A stretch of DNA of 64,000 nucleotides from assembly GCF_905163445.1 (NCBI RefSeq), contig NC_053204.1:9693001-9757000 (forward strand), given 5' to 3'. Origin of the DNA: Pararge aegeria. Lineage: Eukaryota > Arthropoda > Insecta > Lepidoptera > Nymphalidae. This document shows, piece after piece, positions 63,101 through 64,000 of the stretch. Both the position numbers and the translations under genes were made by a program. Below the pieces are notes generated by a model. The model saw nothing but the letters and a program-made list of their open reading frames with translations, searched no databases and was not told where the DNA came from. How positions within the stretch are numbered: position 1 is the first letter of the stretch; each line of letters opens with the position of its first letter.

Positions 63101-63663
63101 GCTAGCCCTGCTGTTAGTCCTTTCTACAAAGGTTGCCTGTAGGAGATTGTTTGCAGCAATAAGGCCACCTTTGCATGTCCACATTGGTTACTGTATACCC
63201 CTTAATGTTTATTTTCCTGTATGTTATACGTGCAATAAAGTGGGGGCAATTGGGGTATTTATAATTTCTGAATTCTCTCTGGTCTGGTCTGGTGGAAGGC
63301 TTTGGCCATGGCTAGTTACCACCCGGCAAAGACGTGCCGCTAAGCGATTTGGAATTCCGGTGCGATGTCGCGTAGAAACCTATTAGGGGTATGACTACCA
63401 TACTCCCTAACAGGTTAACCCGCTACCATCTTAGACTGCATCATCACTTACCACCGGGTGAGATTGCAGTCAAGGGCTAACTTGTAGTGAAAAAAAAAAA
63501 GATACTTACAGTGTACATTCAGCGTAACAGTTTCAAAGAGCGGAATCTCGGTGGCACTGTTGGTCGCCTCACATCTGTACTGTGCTTGGTTGTCAGTGAC
63601 GTTGGTCAGGATGGATATCTCCGCTGACACCGACTTGTCTGTTGTTTTCGTTATTGAATGTAT
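25320..63663 (-). CDS. sns/hbs: Nephrin-family Ig/FN3 adhesion receptor (sticks-and-stones/hibris type), 3' part of gene
   Basis: Gene-level entry. Joined exons (63510-63663, 59791-59928, 56898-57062, 54017-54175, 46846-46977, 46142-46222, 44596-44878, 41705-41940, 40024-40132, 39595-39764, one of 35636-35776 or 35160-35330, 33123-33316, 31917-32079, 30003-30121, 28153-28282, 25925-26031, 25320-25580) give one open frame of 924 codons including TAA. All junctions are GT-AG and phases agree. Residues 1-51 are the end of an Ig domain, 52-152, about 153-249, 250-348 and 349-449 are Ig domains, 450-542 an FN3 domain, 567-591 a membrane helix, 592-923 the cytoplasmic tail. Diagnostic segments are the Ig text PEELKPGIEATLFCDAASSN and the tail text TIEMYAPSSYNDTMTGETLS, which I recognise from the nephrin/Sns/Hbs family. 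Family role (established): heterophilic adhesion with Kirre/Rst/Neph1 proteins. Whether this is the sns or hbs orthologue is unresolved. Signal peptide and first Ig domains lie beyond the right edge. Confidence 0.93.
25710..25868 (+). repeat. SINE family C part near exon 16
   Basis: CGATGTCGCGTAGAAACAGA, CAGCTTAGCCCGTTACCATC, GTGGAATGAAATAAAG end; about 57 bp from the exon 16 donor. Confidence 0.72.
25925..26031 (-). CDS. sns/hbs: Receptor exon 16: cytoplasmic tail
   Basis: Acceptor ATTGATCAG, donor CAG|GTAATAAC; 107 nt, phase 1 to 0. Encodes GLDRQSAGGTLRRQRYDKMA and VPPPDVTVLHQGNCNQ. Joins in frame to the last exon. Confidence 0.9.
26385..26525 (-). mobile_element. LINE tail with hairpin
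   Basis: AGGCGGCCTTATCGCTAAGTAGCGATCTCT region (stem ATCGCT/AGCGAT) and CCAGGCAACCTTTGGATTAG. Confidence 0.7.
26645..26790 (+). pseudogene. L2-like LINE ORF2 C-terminal fragment
   Basis: Reads RISLAIQRGNAASILGTVPC then CGGFEDVLDFI and stop, the segment that follows LAIQ in the element at 7.3 kb. Followed by TTTAGTTTTTAAATAG and a poly(A)-like region. Confidence 0.75.
27410..27645. repeat. Two SINE family A 3' halves, head to head, forming a hairpin
   Basis: 27410-27568 is on the minus strand and 27569-27645 on the plus strand. ATAATATATAGATAAACACC and its complement meet at the centre, giving a near-perfect inverted repeat of about 35 bp per arm. Confidence 0.75.
27655..28142 (+). repeat. 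CCTCGTACG-type lepidopteran repeat, two pieces in tandem, abutting exon 15
   Basis: GTCCACTGCTGGACTAAAGG, GCTGCTGCCCGTTTACCGTT, TCGCCTCGTACGACACCGCG, then a second CTGCTGCCCGTTTTCTGTTA and TTGCCTCGTACGTCACCCGC. Ends GAGCTCTGTCACAAAAAG, within about ten bases of the exon 15 donor. Related pieces at 47020-47225, 56380-56605 and 58648-58825. Confidence 0.6.
28153..28282 (-). CDS. sns/hbs: Receptor exon 15: cytoplasmic tail, Q/P-rich
   Basis: Acceptor TCTGTCCAG followed by CAGCAGCAAGG, donor G|GTAAGTTT; 130 nt, phase 0 to 1. Encodes QQQGRTPTPPQQYGSQMPKP and HLMNGVPPSPSHMTSPPLNC. The CAG run at the acceptor gives possible one-codon (NAGNAG-type) splice variation. Repeats crowd both sides: a SINE head starts about 90 bp beyond the acceptor and another repeat begins about a dozen bases after the donor. 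Confidence 0.9.
28370..28680 (+). mobile_element. SINE family B, about 90 bp beyond the exon 15 acceptor
   Basis: Head with B box GAGTTCGAATCC, middle TTCTCAAAGGTGTGAAAGGA, end GTAGTGGGCCGGTGATGG and (GATGAC)n tail. Confidence 0.82.
28722..29000 (+). pseudogene. RTE C-terminal fragment in receptor intron
   Basis: Related at DNA level to the end of the 23-kb RTE copy: RNEEIRRS, WKWAG, then a frame with KVLEWRPGTSKCSIGRLPTR and ending GTC-AATTGGTTGACATGATG. Disrupted by frameshifts. Confidence 0.8.
30003..30121 (-). CDS. sns/hbs: Receptor exon 14: cytoplasmic tail
   Basis: Acceptor ATCAACCAG, donor CAG|GTGAGC; 119 nt, phase 1 to 0. Encodes GKQNYIPAPSPMPPLDGSYY and NMSSDRYLSYPPLIGEYLQQ. Low-complexity and tyrosine-rich; joins both neighbours in frame. 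Confidence 0.91.
30478..30640. repeat. Repeat with GCTCCGGTTTCGGAGCGAAACG core
   Basis: AAGTCAACATCTCCTGAGGG, GTGCTCCGGTTTCGGAGCGA, GATTGAAGAAATTATAAATT. Inverted copy at 47845-47990; fragment at 9.6 kb. Confidence 0.55.
30675..30785 (+). repeat. Fragment of the same LINE C-terminus/3' end as at 11.7 kb
   Basis: Shares AAGAGTGAATAGGCA, CTTCTAGGCAAGCGCGCT and CATCTTAGGCTGCATCATCA with the copy near 11.78 kb. Confidence 0.7.
31138..31300. repeat. Repeat family G, partial
   Basis: TTATATGCAGTGCATTGAGT, GTCTCACTTCACACCCTCGG, ATGTTGCTAGCTCACAAAC. Confidence 0.65.
31368..31740 (-). mobile_element. Helitron-like element in receptor intron
   Basis: CTAGATGTGCCCTGCGGCTT CGCCCGCG at left and AACTTACATTCACATTTATA ATATTAAG at right. 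Same ends as the Lep1 group with a different interior. Confidence 0.65.
31917..32079 (-). CDS. sns/hbs: Receptor exon 13: cytoplasmic tail, proline/tyrosine-rich
   Basis: Acceptor CTTGCCTTCAG, donor G|GTAAGTTCC; 163 nt, phase 0 to 1. Encodes TDAYLMDDQGLVIPPPLDYP and PPNYAVYEGDHARTLPHPHR. Several P-x-x-P motifs and closely spaced tyrosines could bind SH3 and SH2 adaptors. No structural domain. Confidence 0.92.
32140..32440 (+). repeat. Related LINE 3' end, CAAAGT-tailed
   Basis: CAAAGTCAAAGTCAAAAATA TCTTTATTCAAGTAGG, CTACGAGAGTTCCAAACGCA, CACAACAAACTTAGCCGGCT. Confidence 0.68.
32700..33020. mobile_element. CAGTGGC-ended MITE interrupted by a LINE tail
   Basis: Arms CAGTGGCATGCATAGAGGG and CCCTCTATGCATGCCACTG at the two ends; flanks GCCGTCAT/GCCGTTAA agree at six of eight positions. 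A LINE 3' tail on the minus strand (32728-32880) splits the left arm. Confidence 0.7.
32728..32880 (-). mobile_element. LINE tail with hairpin, inside a MITE
   Basis: (GAAT)n at the left, then GGTGGCCTAATCGCTACATA, GCGATTTCTTCCAGGCAACC. Stem ATCGCT/AGCGAT. Confidence 0.7.
33123..33316 (-). CDS. sns/hbs: Receptor exon 12: proximal cytoplasmic tail
   Basis: Acceptor TCTCCCAAACAG, donor CAA|GTAAGT; 194 nt, phase 1 to 0. Contains TIEMYAPSSYNDTMTGETLS followed by SVSEKSETYS, the best-conserved cytoplasmic block of Sns/Hbs-type proteins as I remember it, then a proline run (PPPIPEVPSMP). Tyrosines in YAPSSYND and ETYS are possible phosphorylation and SH2-adaptor sites (inference from family knowledge). 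Confidence 0.93.
33317..34065. other. Intron sequence between membrane exon and exon 12, nothing recognised
   Basis: AT-rich, with short incidental frames only. Confidence 0.6.
34070..34210 (-). repeat. LINE 3'-end family L1
   Basis: GAGTTTCTTGCCGGCTCTTC, CGAACCGGTGGTAGAGTCAC, GACTTGACGTTTCAAAAGTG. Confidence 0.7.
34850..35010 (-). pseudogene. RTE fragment, antisense
   Basis: Reverse complement reads DQIRTKQIRR, stop, NKATDLAQRVAKLKR and RIDGHWNPK, a degraded RTE ORF2 C-terminal piece lying just downstream of membrane exon 11A. Confidence 0.7.
35160..35330 (-). CDS. sns/hbs: Receptor alternative exon 11A: juxtamembrane stalk and transmembrane helix, version A
   Basis: 171 nt, phase 1 to 1, acceptor CTTTTTTTTAG, donor G|GTAAGC (strong). 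Encodes TSSEVGELNVVSTEYVETAD, then VSKSVVVYVSIAGAILVLIN and AALVACFVF followed by KRRSRRLKG. The hydrophobic stretch is about 25 residues, with a clear basic stop-transfer. Better splice sites than 11B suggest it is the default form. Confidence 0.87.
35636..35776 (-). CDS. sns/hbs: Receptor alternative exon 11B: juxtamembrane stalk and transmembrane helix, version B
   Basis: 141 nt, phase 1 to 1, acceptor GTCATCAG|TA, donor G|GTTTGA (weak). Encodes IQSSSEEYNAYNVPGIITGT, then LIGTALIILNLLWIGFCL and the basic stop-transfer RRRTTKRIRG. It sits 305 bp upstream (in transcript sense) of the second membrane exon and aligns with it without gaps over the last 29 residues (shared G, L, N, R, R, G plus many conservative pairs). 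A stronger nearby donor (GTAAAAGT, 11 bases further on) would break the frame with exon 12. The exon is likely used in place of exon 11A; inclusion of both would remain in frame but give two membrane passes. Confidence 0.78.
36387..37390. mobile_element. Non-autonomous hAT-type DNA transposon (1004 bp) with 8-bp target duplication
   Basis: Ends are CAGTGGCGTTC (left) and GTACCGCCACTG (right), so terminal inverted repeats start CAGTGGCG. CTTGAAGA flanks both sides (36379-36386 and 37391-37398). An 8-bp duplication and CAGTGGCG ends are typical of hAT elements. Both subterminal regions carry GCAAGCCC. No transposase frame inside; a GC-rich stretch at 37075-37170 contains GGCGCGGCGCCGCGCC. Confidence 0.8.
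37399..38470. other. AT-rich intron sequence, nothing recognised
   Basis: No coding frame of note, no repeat family member identified between the hAT element and a LINE-tail scrap at 38470-38560. Confidence 0.6.
38832..39186 (+). pseudogene. LINE ORF2 C-terminal fragment with (AAG)n tail
   Basis: Open for 79 codons: FKFFGHISRSEGSIERLVVQ, GQVEGKRARGRSPTRWTDTV and VVECFRHATNRQKWK, the C-terminal region of an endonuclease/RT-type LINE. It ends soon after in AAGAAGAAGAAG, a typical LINE tail. 5'-truncated. Lineage distinct from the RTE copies above. Confidence 0.75.
39595..39764 (-). CDS. sns/hbs: Receptor exon 10: second half of fibronectin III domain
   Basis: Acceptor ATTTTTTCACAG, donor A|GTGAGTAT; 170 nt, phase 2 to 1. 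Encodes FTIHGLERNTDYVFSVMAIN and KIGQSKYRPDD. The L-x-x-x-T-x-Y-x-F-x-V-x-A-x-N pattern is the FN3 F-strand. It ends in TTL just before the membrane exon; both candidate membrane exons can follow in frame. Confidence 0.94.
40024..40132 (-). CDS. sns/hbs: Receptor exon 9: first half of fibronectin III domain
   Basis: Acceptor TTTTTAACAG, donor CG|GTATGTG; 109 nt, phase 1 to 2. Reads DPVTSITVTNVTHNSVSLQW then TPGFDGGLFSWYRIRYR. The SVSLQW tryptophan and the Y-x-I-x-Y strand are typical of FN3 modules. Two NVT-type sites. Confidence 0.93.
40225..40312 (-). repeat. LINE tail fragment
   Basis: TTGGCGCTACATAGCGATCT and TTTCGGGCAACCAATAG; minus orientation. It lies in the intron between exons 8 and 9. 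Confidence 0.6.
40385..40710 (+). repeat. LINE 3'-end family L2t (TTCATGTAGGCCTATCACAGG type)
   Basis: CATGTAGGCCTATCACAGGC, CTAAAGCTACGAGGGTTCTA, GAAGAGCCCACGACAAACTT, AAGCTTTTTTATCGTTTAAG. Preceded by five AAAATTC units. Confidence 0.7.
40803..40925 (-). repeat. SINE family B 3' part
   Basis: CATCATCATATCACCTGCCC, GGCACGGATCTCCTCCTACA, AAGGGGTATAGGCCGTATTC. Confidence 0.7.
41010..41530 (+). pseudogene. RTE ORF2 C-terminal fragment, degraded
   Basis: Begins with FRKLRDISSSKIPQSLKSKV-like sequence, then QCVLPVINYGSETW, RVTQRA and the TDI...RVAKLE block, ending with the GTCCATTGGTGGACATGATGATGATG tail type. Several frameshifts and deletions. Confidence 0.75.
41535..41690 (-). repeat. SINE family A fragment beside exon 8
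   Basis: AAATAAATATATTACGGCTA, GCCATCTAGCCCCAAAGTAA and ACACAAACATTTTAACAGTT; tRNA head lost. It ends about 15 bp from the exon 8 donor. Confidence 0.7.
41705..41940 (-). CDS. sns/hbs: Receptor exon 8: remainder of last Ig domain (e)
   Basis: Acceptor ACTCCCCCACAG, donor G|GTGAGC; 236 nt, phase 2 to 1. Encodes CKAAPAPNFTWSKNG, ALTY-like DAITYTSVLLINDVGAADYG and SYECGARNDLGFSTTSVKLD. ADYGSYEC is the Ig F-strand. This is the membrane-proximal Ig domain before the FN3 domain. One NFT glycosylation site. Confidence 0.94.
42000..42418. mobile_element. MITE-like element F, copy 2 (inverted relative to copy 1)
   Basis: GACGTGACAACGTCTTATAA at the left and CTTACGACGTTGTCAC at the right form the subterminal inverted repeats. 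The interior matches copy 1 along its whole length. It lies in the intron just upstream of exon 8, 60 bp from its acceptor. Confidence 0.7.
42470..42600 (+). repeat. SINE family B middle part
   Basis: AAATATCACTTGATTTAATG, ATAATGTTCTCAAAGGCGTG, GTCTACCAATCTGCCCT. Confidence 0.65.
43248..43500 (+). repeat. LINE 3'-end family L1, split by the 43.3-kb MITE
   Basis: Left part ATTATTTTAAGTAGACCTAT...GAAACGTCAATGAATGTACC; after the MITE it resumes as GGTTCGGAAG. Confidence 0.65.
43316..43484. mobile_element. Near-palindromic foldback MITE (169 bp)
   Basis: Arms CAGGGTGATTACGTA and TACGTAATCACCCTG at the ends, continuing as CAGGCTTGCGACAGGCGTAA and a second block CACTGCTGTCAAACGTCA, matched by their complements with few mismatches. 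Inserted in a LINE 3'-end fragment whose sequence resumes after it. Confidence 0.8.
43540..43735. repeat. Diverged copy of the CAGTGGCG MITE
   Basis: Begins CCCAGTGGCTTGCAT and ends ATACCCTGTTCAAAAACCCT...GCACGCCACTG. More degraded than the 47.4-kb copy. Confidence 0.5.
43985..44150 (-). repeat. Helitron-like fragment
   Basis: TTACTAGCGGACCCCAGCGCC at left; TCCAGCCGTTTAGGAGGAGT and ACACACGCACACAAG at right, a known lepidopteran repeat pattern of uncertain class. Confidence 0.4.
44185..44492 (-). mobile_element. SINE family B, interrupted
   Basis: AAGTGATATTTTAATTGCTT at left and the head GATCGAACTCGGCCCCCCCG at right. The interior 44215-44405 is foreign, with (AAAG)n and an unassigned repeat. 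Confidence 0.65.
44596..44878 (-). CDS. sns/hbs: Receptor exon 7: rest of Ig domain (d) and start of Ig domain (e)
   Basis: Acceptor AATGACAG, donor CG|GTAAGTT; 283 nt, phase 1 to 2, the longest exon here. Encodes NPLTAEHIKWERKGYDLSSA, the F-strand DVGKFQCVVNNGIAGETKQE, then the linker KFKPEMDSSPNLVKSA and GRLTCR, the B strand of the next domain. QCVVNNGI and KPEMD-SPNL-K are nephrin-family features. Confidence 0.94.
45000..45660 (-). repeat. Helitron-like or related repeat with (GACA)n end
   Basis: GAGCGGACCCTCGCGTCTTC at left; CCGTTCAGTAGTTCTCGCGT and a (GACA)n run (45550-45572) at right. Interior diverged. Confidence 0.4.
46142..46222 (-). CDS. sns/hbs: Receptor exon 6: short exon starting Ig domain (d)
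   Basis: An 81-nt exon found because exon 5 and exon 7 could not be joined into a complete Ig domain. Acceptor TTTGTTTCAG, donor G|GTGAGATG, phase 1 to 1. Reads YPAGIKAVSQSAVSNPNENA then LLTCTATG, supplying the A-B strands with the B-strand Cys. It joins in frame to NPLTAEHIKW of exon 7. The exon is visibly more GC-rich than the surrounding intron. Confidence 0.88.
46846..46977 (-). CDS. sns/hbs: Receptor exon 5: C-terminal half of Ig domain (c)
   Basis: Acceptor TTTGTTACAG, donor T|GTAAG; 132 nt, phase 1 to 1. Encodes MLNMTRLSRHDAGIYTCEAV and NSQGAATVNITVNVH. The DAGIYTC motif is the canonical Ig F-strand. Two N-x-T/S sites (NMT, NIT). The intron upstream, about 7 kb, is the longest in the window. 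Confidence 0.92.
47020..47225 (+). repeat. CCTCGTACG-type repeat, diverged, upstream of exon 5
   Basis: GTGGTGACAGCAGTTTAGGC, AGGGAATATAACGGTGAACA and CCAGCGTCCTCTGTACTACT; orientation mixed. Confidence 0.5.
47407..47561. mobile_element. Foldback MITE with CAGTGGCGTGCATAG ends
   Basis: The two arms, CAGTGGCGTGCATAGAGGG and its complement CCCTCTATGCACGCCACTG, pair over most of the 155 bp (also GTATGCAGATGATATAAA). Same CAGTGGCG end as the hAT element. No matching 8-bp duplication visible here. Confidence 0.75.
47845..47990. repeat. Inverted copy of the 30.5-kb repeat
   Basis: TATAATTTATAATTTCTTCA, ACGTTTCGCTCCGACACCGG, AGCATCCTCAGATGATGTTG. Confidence 0.55.
48378..48960 (+). repeat. Chimeric LINE-tail/RTE segment duplicated in tandem (247-bp period)
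   Basis: Unit: AGAAGCCGGCAAGAAACTCA, TTTAACATAAATTGTTCTA, GATGAAAGCGGAGCCG, CAGCGGACGATGGAAAGAGA and GCAGAGTTATAAAAAACTTA. Starts at about 48484 and 48731. The first half is a LINE 3'-end type, the second an RTE ORF2 piece (TDI-less ILGVSL region). Confidence 0.8.
49098..49245 (+). mobile_element. LINE tail with hairpin
   Basis: AAGGTTGCCTGGAAGAGATC, stem ATCGCT/AGCGAT (49116-49121, 49126-49131), AGGCCGCCCTTTGTATCC, (AAAT)n tail. Confidence 0.7.
50025..50172 (+). repeat. LINE 3'-end family L1
   Basis: ATTTATTCCAGTAGGCCTAC, CGTCAAGTATGTATGTTTGT, AGCCGGCAAGAAACTCAGTA. Confidence 0.7.
50288..50507 (-). mobile_element. SINE family A
   Basis: AATAAATATACTACGACAAT, GCCATCTAGGCCCAAAG, and TTGCGCCAATTGGCCGTTA at the head. 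Confidence 0.75.
50508..50772 (+). mobile_element. SINE family C
   Basis: AAGGGCAATTAAGGCATTTA, GATCTGGTCTGGTGGGAGGC, CGCTAAGCGATTTAGTGTTC, tail GGAATAAAAAAAATAC. Confidence 0.78.
50785..50960 (+). repeat. Helitron-like fragment
   Basis: TATTATAAATGCGAAATTGT followed by TTGTTTGTCCTTCCTTTACG; 3' end not recognised. Confidence 0.45.
51250..51730 (+). repeat. LINE 3'-end family L2t, longest copy
   Basis: Same as at 40.4 kb and extended by GTAAGCTTACGTTCTATGTA, CATCTCAAAGATTTCATTTG and GTAGCCTAGTAAACTGCACA. Confidence 0.72.
52015..52155 (-). mobile_element. LINE tail with hairpin, next to the satellite
   Basis: GAATGAATGAATACACTTTT, GGTGGCCTTATCGCTACATA, GCGATTTCTTCCAGGCAACC. Near twin of the 32.7-kb copy. 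Confidence 0.7.
52190..53345 (+). repeat. Satellite-like array with units of about 240-270 bp
   Basis: The motif TTGCTACTAAGTGGGCGTAT (with variants) recurs with the preceding GTTTAAATTT at about 52217, 52731, 52999 and 53241. Other unit landmarks are GGCGCAACTCTTCAGAACAT and GGAAATCCCCCGAAAAGCCA. The first interval is enlarged by the family B SINE. Confidence 0.8.
52268..52575 (+). mobile_element. SINE family B, inserted in the satellite array
   Basis: GATAGCCTAGTGGGTAAGGC A-box head, GGAGCCAGAGTTTGAGCCC, ACATCGTGAGGGAACCTGCA, and a GATGATGATGAT tail. Confidence 0.82.
53440..53764. other. GC-rich unassigned segment fused to the LINE fragment
   Basis: Markedly richer in G and C than its surroundings, with overlapping open frames of 92-108 codons on both strands, none recognised. 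Could be another part of a LINE or of a captured coding sequence. Confidence 0.35.
53765..54000 (-). pseudogene. L2-like LINE ORF2 C-terminal fragment next to receptor exon 4
   Basis: Minus-strand frames match the 7.4-kb copy: FVPFGV/MPFGVDTLGPLGLEARALF then KKISKKVVESTGG. The match stops at the STG motif and joins unrelated GC-rich sequence. It abuts exon 4 within about 20 bp of its donor. Confidence 0.75.
54017..54175 (-). CDS. sns/hbs: Receptor exon 4: N-terminal half of Ig domain (c), B-strand Cys absent
   Basis: Acceptor ending TTTAG, donor A|GTAAGTCA; 159 nt, phase 1 to 1. Reads YAPIFDETTQYSTVGVENEP, then LVIMLRADGNPGSIIYTWTK. The C-strand Trp is present (IYTWTKDG), but where an Ig domain usually has its B-strand Cys the sequence reads VIMLRADG, so the usual B-F disulfide cannot form. 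This may be a family trait rather than a local mutation. Confidence 0.92.
54297..54432 (-). repeat. SINE family A head part
   Basis: AAACGCCCAGACACTAAAAA, GGGAATCGAATCCACAGCC and CACTGCGTGAATCGGTCG. Confidence 0.75.
54528..54735 (+). mobile_element. Helitron-like element, short
   Basis: CTACTAATATTATAAATGCG, TTTGTATGGATGGATCGATG, CTGCTTTTTATCCCGG and a CGACAGCTGG end, the common lepidopteran Helitron pattern. Confidence 0.65.
55040..55118 (-). repeat. SINE family A tail with (AAAT)n
   Basis: AATAAATAAATAAATAAATA followed by CTATGACAATACACACACAT; body missing. Confidence 0.7.
55119..56050. other. Intron sequence, nothing recognised
   Basis: Between exons 3 and 4; low-complexity T-runs, no repeat family assigned. 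Confidence 0.55.
56053..56160 (-). repeat. SINE family B 3' part
   Basis: CATCATCATATCAACCCAAT, CACGCGTCTCCTCCCACAGT, CCGTAGTCCACCACGCTGGC. Confidence 0.75.
56185..56312 (+). repeat. (CAAAGTC)n minisatellite
   Basis: Irregular tandem units CAAAGTC, CAAAGTCC and AAAGTCAAAGTCC. Same motif as the short tails at 32151, 62719 and (complement) 12662. Confidence 0.85.
56613..56700 (+). repeat. (GA)n microsatellite joined to a LINE tail
   Basis: About 22 GA units followed directly by TCGATTTAGCGATAAGACCG CC, the hairpin segment of the LINE tail family. Confidence 0.8.
56898..57062 (-). CDS. sns/hbs: Receptor exon 3: C-terminal half of Ig domain (b)
   Basis: Acceptor CATTTTTAG, donor GTAAGTTC; 165 nt, phase 1 to 1. 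Encodes GLHGGTVSTIELKLNISKDL followed by NGAVYTCQAMNEALQRSVHD, containing the F-strand Y-x-C. ALQRSVH is a nephrin-family signature. Completes the Ig domain begun in exon 2. Confidence 0.93.
57140..57360 (-). repeat. LINE 3'-end fragment
   Basis: TACCGGGCAAACTAGCAAGT, TGATGGTAAGTGATCACCGC and CACATCAGATGGGAGATTGT, a common lepidopteran LINE-related repeat; poly(T) at the left edge. Starts about 80 bp beyond exon 3. Confidence 0.55.
57405..57865 (-). mobile_element. SINE family A with tail segment present three times in tandem
   Basis: The unit starting ACTACGACAATACACACATC occurs at 57409 (slightly diverged), 57541 and 57676, spaced 132 and 135 bp. The tRNA head (GCCAATCGGCCGCC) follows the last unit. 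Confidence 0.8.
57885..58105 (+). mobile_element. SINE family B
   Basis: GGTGATAGCGCAGTGGGTAG head, AAAATATCACTTGCTTTAAC, CGTGGTGGACTACGGCC; 3' end lost. Confidence 0.78.
58125..58375 (+). mobile_element. SINE family A
   Basis: Head GACGGCCGAGGGGCGCAGTG with a short deletion, B box GGTTCGATTCCC, tail GTCGTAGTATATTTATTTAT. Confidence 0.8.
58495..58640 (+). mobile_element. Short tRNA-like repeat (family D), copy 2
   Basis: Matches copy 1 from TGATGTGAAAGGCATAT to TTTTTATATGCATTTTAAAT; TAGCTTAATTGGTGAAAGCG and CAGATTCAAATCCTGTCGG. Confidence 0.65.
58844..59605. mobile_element. Same MITE family, with large insertion or diverged interior
   Basis: Left arm GTGGCGTGCATATAGGGTAT; right arm ATACCCTCTATGCACGCCA. 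The interior (about 58900-59500) is AT-rich with a CTTTCTTTC run and no recognised coding sequence. Confidence 0.6.
59791..59928 (-). CDS. sns/hbs: Receptor exon 2: N-terminal half of Ig domain (b)
   Basis: Acceptor TTTTTAACAG, donor G|GTACTT; 138 nt, phase 1 to 1. Reads FAPEAVKVRAQPEELKPGIE and then TLFCDAASSNPPATLSWW, with the B-strand Cys and C-strand Trp of an Ig domain. The PEELKPG...CDAASSNPPA...WWRDGIP block is the most conserved extracellular segment of the nephrin family and is the main basis for the family call. Confidence 0.93.
60115..60242. repeat. MITE-like element F, partial copy
   Basis: Contains GCGTTCGACATCTCTCTCTC, CGTCCGCGTGGACAGCTGCT and GAAGTGCAGTGAAAAGTGAA, same orientation as the 42.0-kb copy. 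Confidence 0.65.
60245..60430 (-). repeat. LINE 3'-end family L1
   Basis: AGCAACTGCTGAGTTTCTTG, AACCGGTGGTAGAGTCACTA, GGCCTACTTGAAATAAATGA. Confidence 0.7.
60871..61195 (-). mobile_element. SINE family B with 9-bp target duplication
   Basis: Flanked by GTTTACCAT at 60862-60870 and 61196-61204. Complete from CATCATCGTCATCATATCAA to the head GGGATTCAAACTCGGCCCCC. It splits an older repeat (family G) whose halves are 60715-60861 and 61205-61360. Confidence 0.85.
61425..61560 (-). pseudogene. RTE 3'-end fragment, antisense
   Basis: Reverse complement matches the end of the 23-kb RTE copy around the GRPPTRW region and the CCAGCATTGGACGTCAATAG end. Internally deleted. Confidence 0.65.
61880..62135 (+). 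mobile_element. SINE family C with tRNA-like head
   Basis: Head GACCTAACTGGCGCAGCACT with B box GAGTTCGATCCCC; then GGGAATTAATAATTTCTCAA and GGCTAGTTACCAACGACCGC. Shows that family C is also tRNA-derived. Confidence 0.78.
62705..62825 (+). repeat. Related LINE 3' end, CAAAGT-tailed, truncated
   Basis: GACAAAGTCAAAGTCAAAAA, CATAGGTGGCACTTTTGATG, ACACGGTGAGATGATGGCG. Confidence 0.65.
63128..63240 (+). mobile_element. LINE tail with hairpin, diverged stem
   Basis: AAAGGTTGCCTGTAGGAGAT, stem ATTGTT/AGCAAT (63146-63151, 63155-63160), AAGGCCACCTTTGCATGT, then a GTGCAATAAAG signal. Confidence 0.65.
63240..63500 (+). mobile_element. SINE family C abutting the exon 1 donor
   Basis: GGGGGCAATTGGGGTATTTA, CTCTGGTCTGGTCTGGTGGA, ACAGGTTAACCCGCTACCAT and an A-tract that ends at 63500, next to the receptor donor at 63501-63509. 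Confidence 0.8.
63510..63663 (-). CDS. sns/hbs: Receptor exon 1 of window: C-terminal half of an Ig domain
   Basis: Acceptor TTTGTTTCTAG precedes ATA; donor is GTAAGTATC. 154 nt, phase 0 in, phase 1 out. Encodes the E-F-G strands of an Ig domain with the typical Y-x-C (AQYRCEATNSA) and ends at LNVH, continuing directly into the next exon. The matching N-terminal half is not seen before 64000 and must lie outside the window. An N-glycosylation site (NVT) is present. A SINE A-tract starts ten bases inside the intron after the donor. Confidence 0.9.
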
Positions 63664-63871
63664 CTAGAAACAAAAATAAAATCTCAGTACACAATCTATT
63701 AGTATATAATATGCGTATAGGTACCAGTGATTCAACCATACATAGTACTAAGCTATGATTTCTGTCACAATTTAATTATCGTGCGAATAAATGATTTTAT
63801 TATTATTATTAGTCTATTGCAACACGCACTGTTCGAAGACTTGTGTTTTGACAGTGCGTGTTGCCAGTGAT

Positions 63872-64000
63872 AAATAAATAAATAATAAATAAATATACTA
63901 CGACAATACACACATTGCCACCTAGCCCCAAAGTAAGCGTAGCTTGTGTTATGGGTACTAAGATGACTGATGAATATTTTTATGAATTATATATACATAA
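63872..64000 (-). repeat. SINE family A, runs off the window
   Basis: AAATAAATAATAAATAAATA, TACTACGACAATACACACAT and GCCCCAAAGTAAGCGTAGCT; head lies beyond the edge. Preceded by a short RTE scrap (GTGCGTGTTGCCAGTGATAA). Confidence 0.8.

Overview
The window looks like lepidopteran nuclear DNA, probably from a butterfly. It is AT-rich, has spliceosomal introns with GTAAGT-type donors, and is packed with tRNA-derived SINEs, Lep1-type Helitrons, LINE 3' ends (RTE, L2-like and others) and short inverted-repeat DNA transposons. The species cannot be fixed from the sequence alone.

One host gene is clear. It lies on the minus strand from about 63.66 kb down to 25.32 kb and continues past the right edge at its 5' end. 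Seventeen exon positions (one of them represented by two alternative exons) were joined by matching splice sites and phases. They read without a break as the C-terminal 923 residues of a nephrin-family adhesion receptor, the arthropod sticks-and-stones/hibris type. In order they encode half an Ig domain, four full Ig domains, one fibronectin III domain, a transmembrane helix, and a cytoplasmic tail of about 330 residues rich in proline and tyrosine. Proteins of this family pair with Kirre/Roughest/Neph1-type partners at cell contacts (myoblast fusion, nephrocyte diaphragm, eye patterning). No other host gene is supported.

The most interesting point is at 35.16-35.78 kb. Two neighbouring exons each encode a different transmembrane helix plus basic stop-transfer segment, have the same 1-1 phase, and align without gaps over 29 residues. 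They look like a duplicated, mutually exclusive exon pair that would give two receptor isoforms differing only in the membrane anchor.

Layout: 1-19.5 kb is intergenic DNA downstream of the receptor gene, dense in nested repeats, including a 413-bp tandem duplication and an inverted Helitron pair. 19.5-23.15 kb is an unusually repeat-poor AT-rich block. 23.16-24.72 kb is a young RTE insertion with an 11-bp target duplication and an open 501-codon reverse-transcriptase frame. 25.3-63.7 kb is the receptor gene, whose introns hold most of the SINEs and LINE tails, a 1.0-kb non-autonomous hAT element with 8-bp target duplications, foldback MITEs, a satellite of about 250 bp, and microsatellites that seem to have grown out of LINE tails. 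From 63.7 kb to the end is the intron upstream of the first visible exon.
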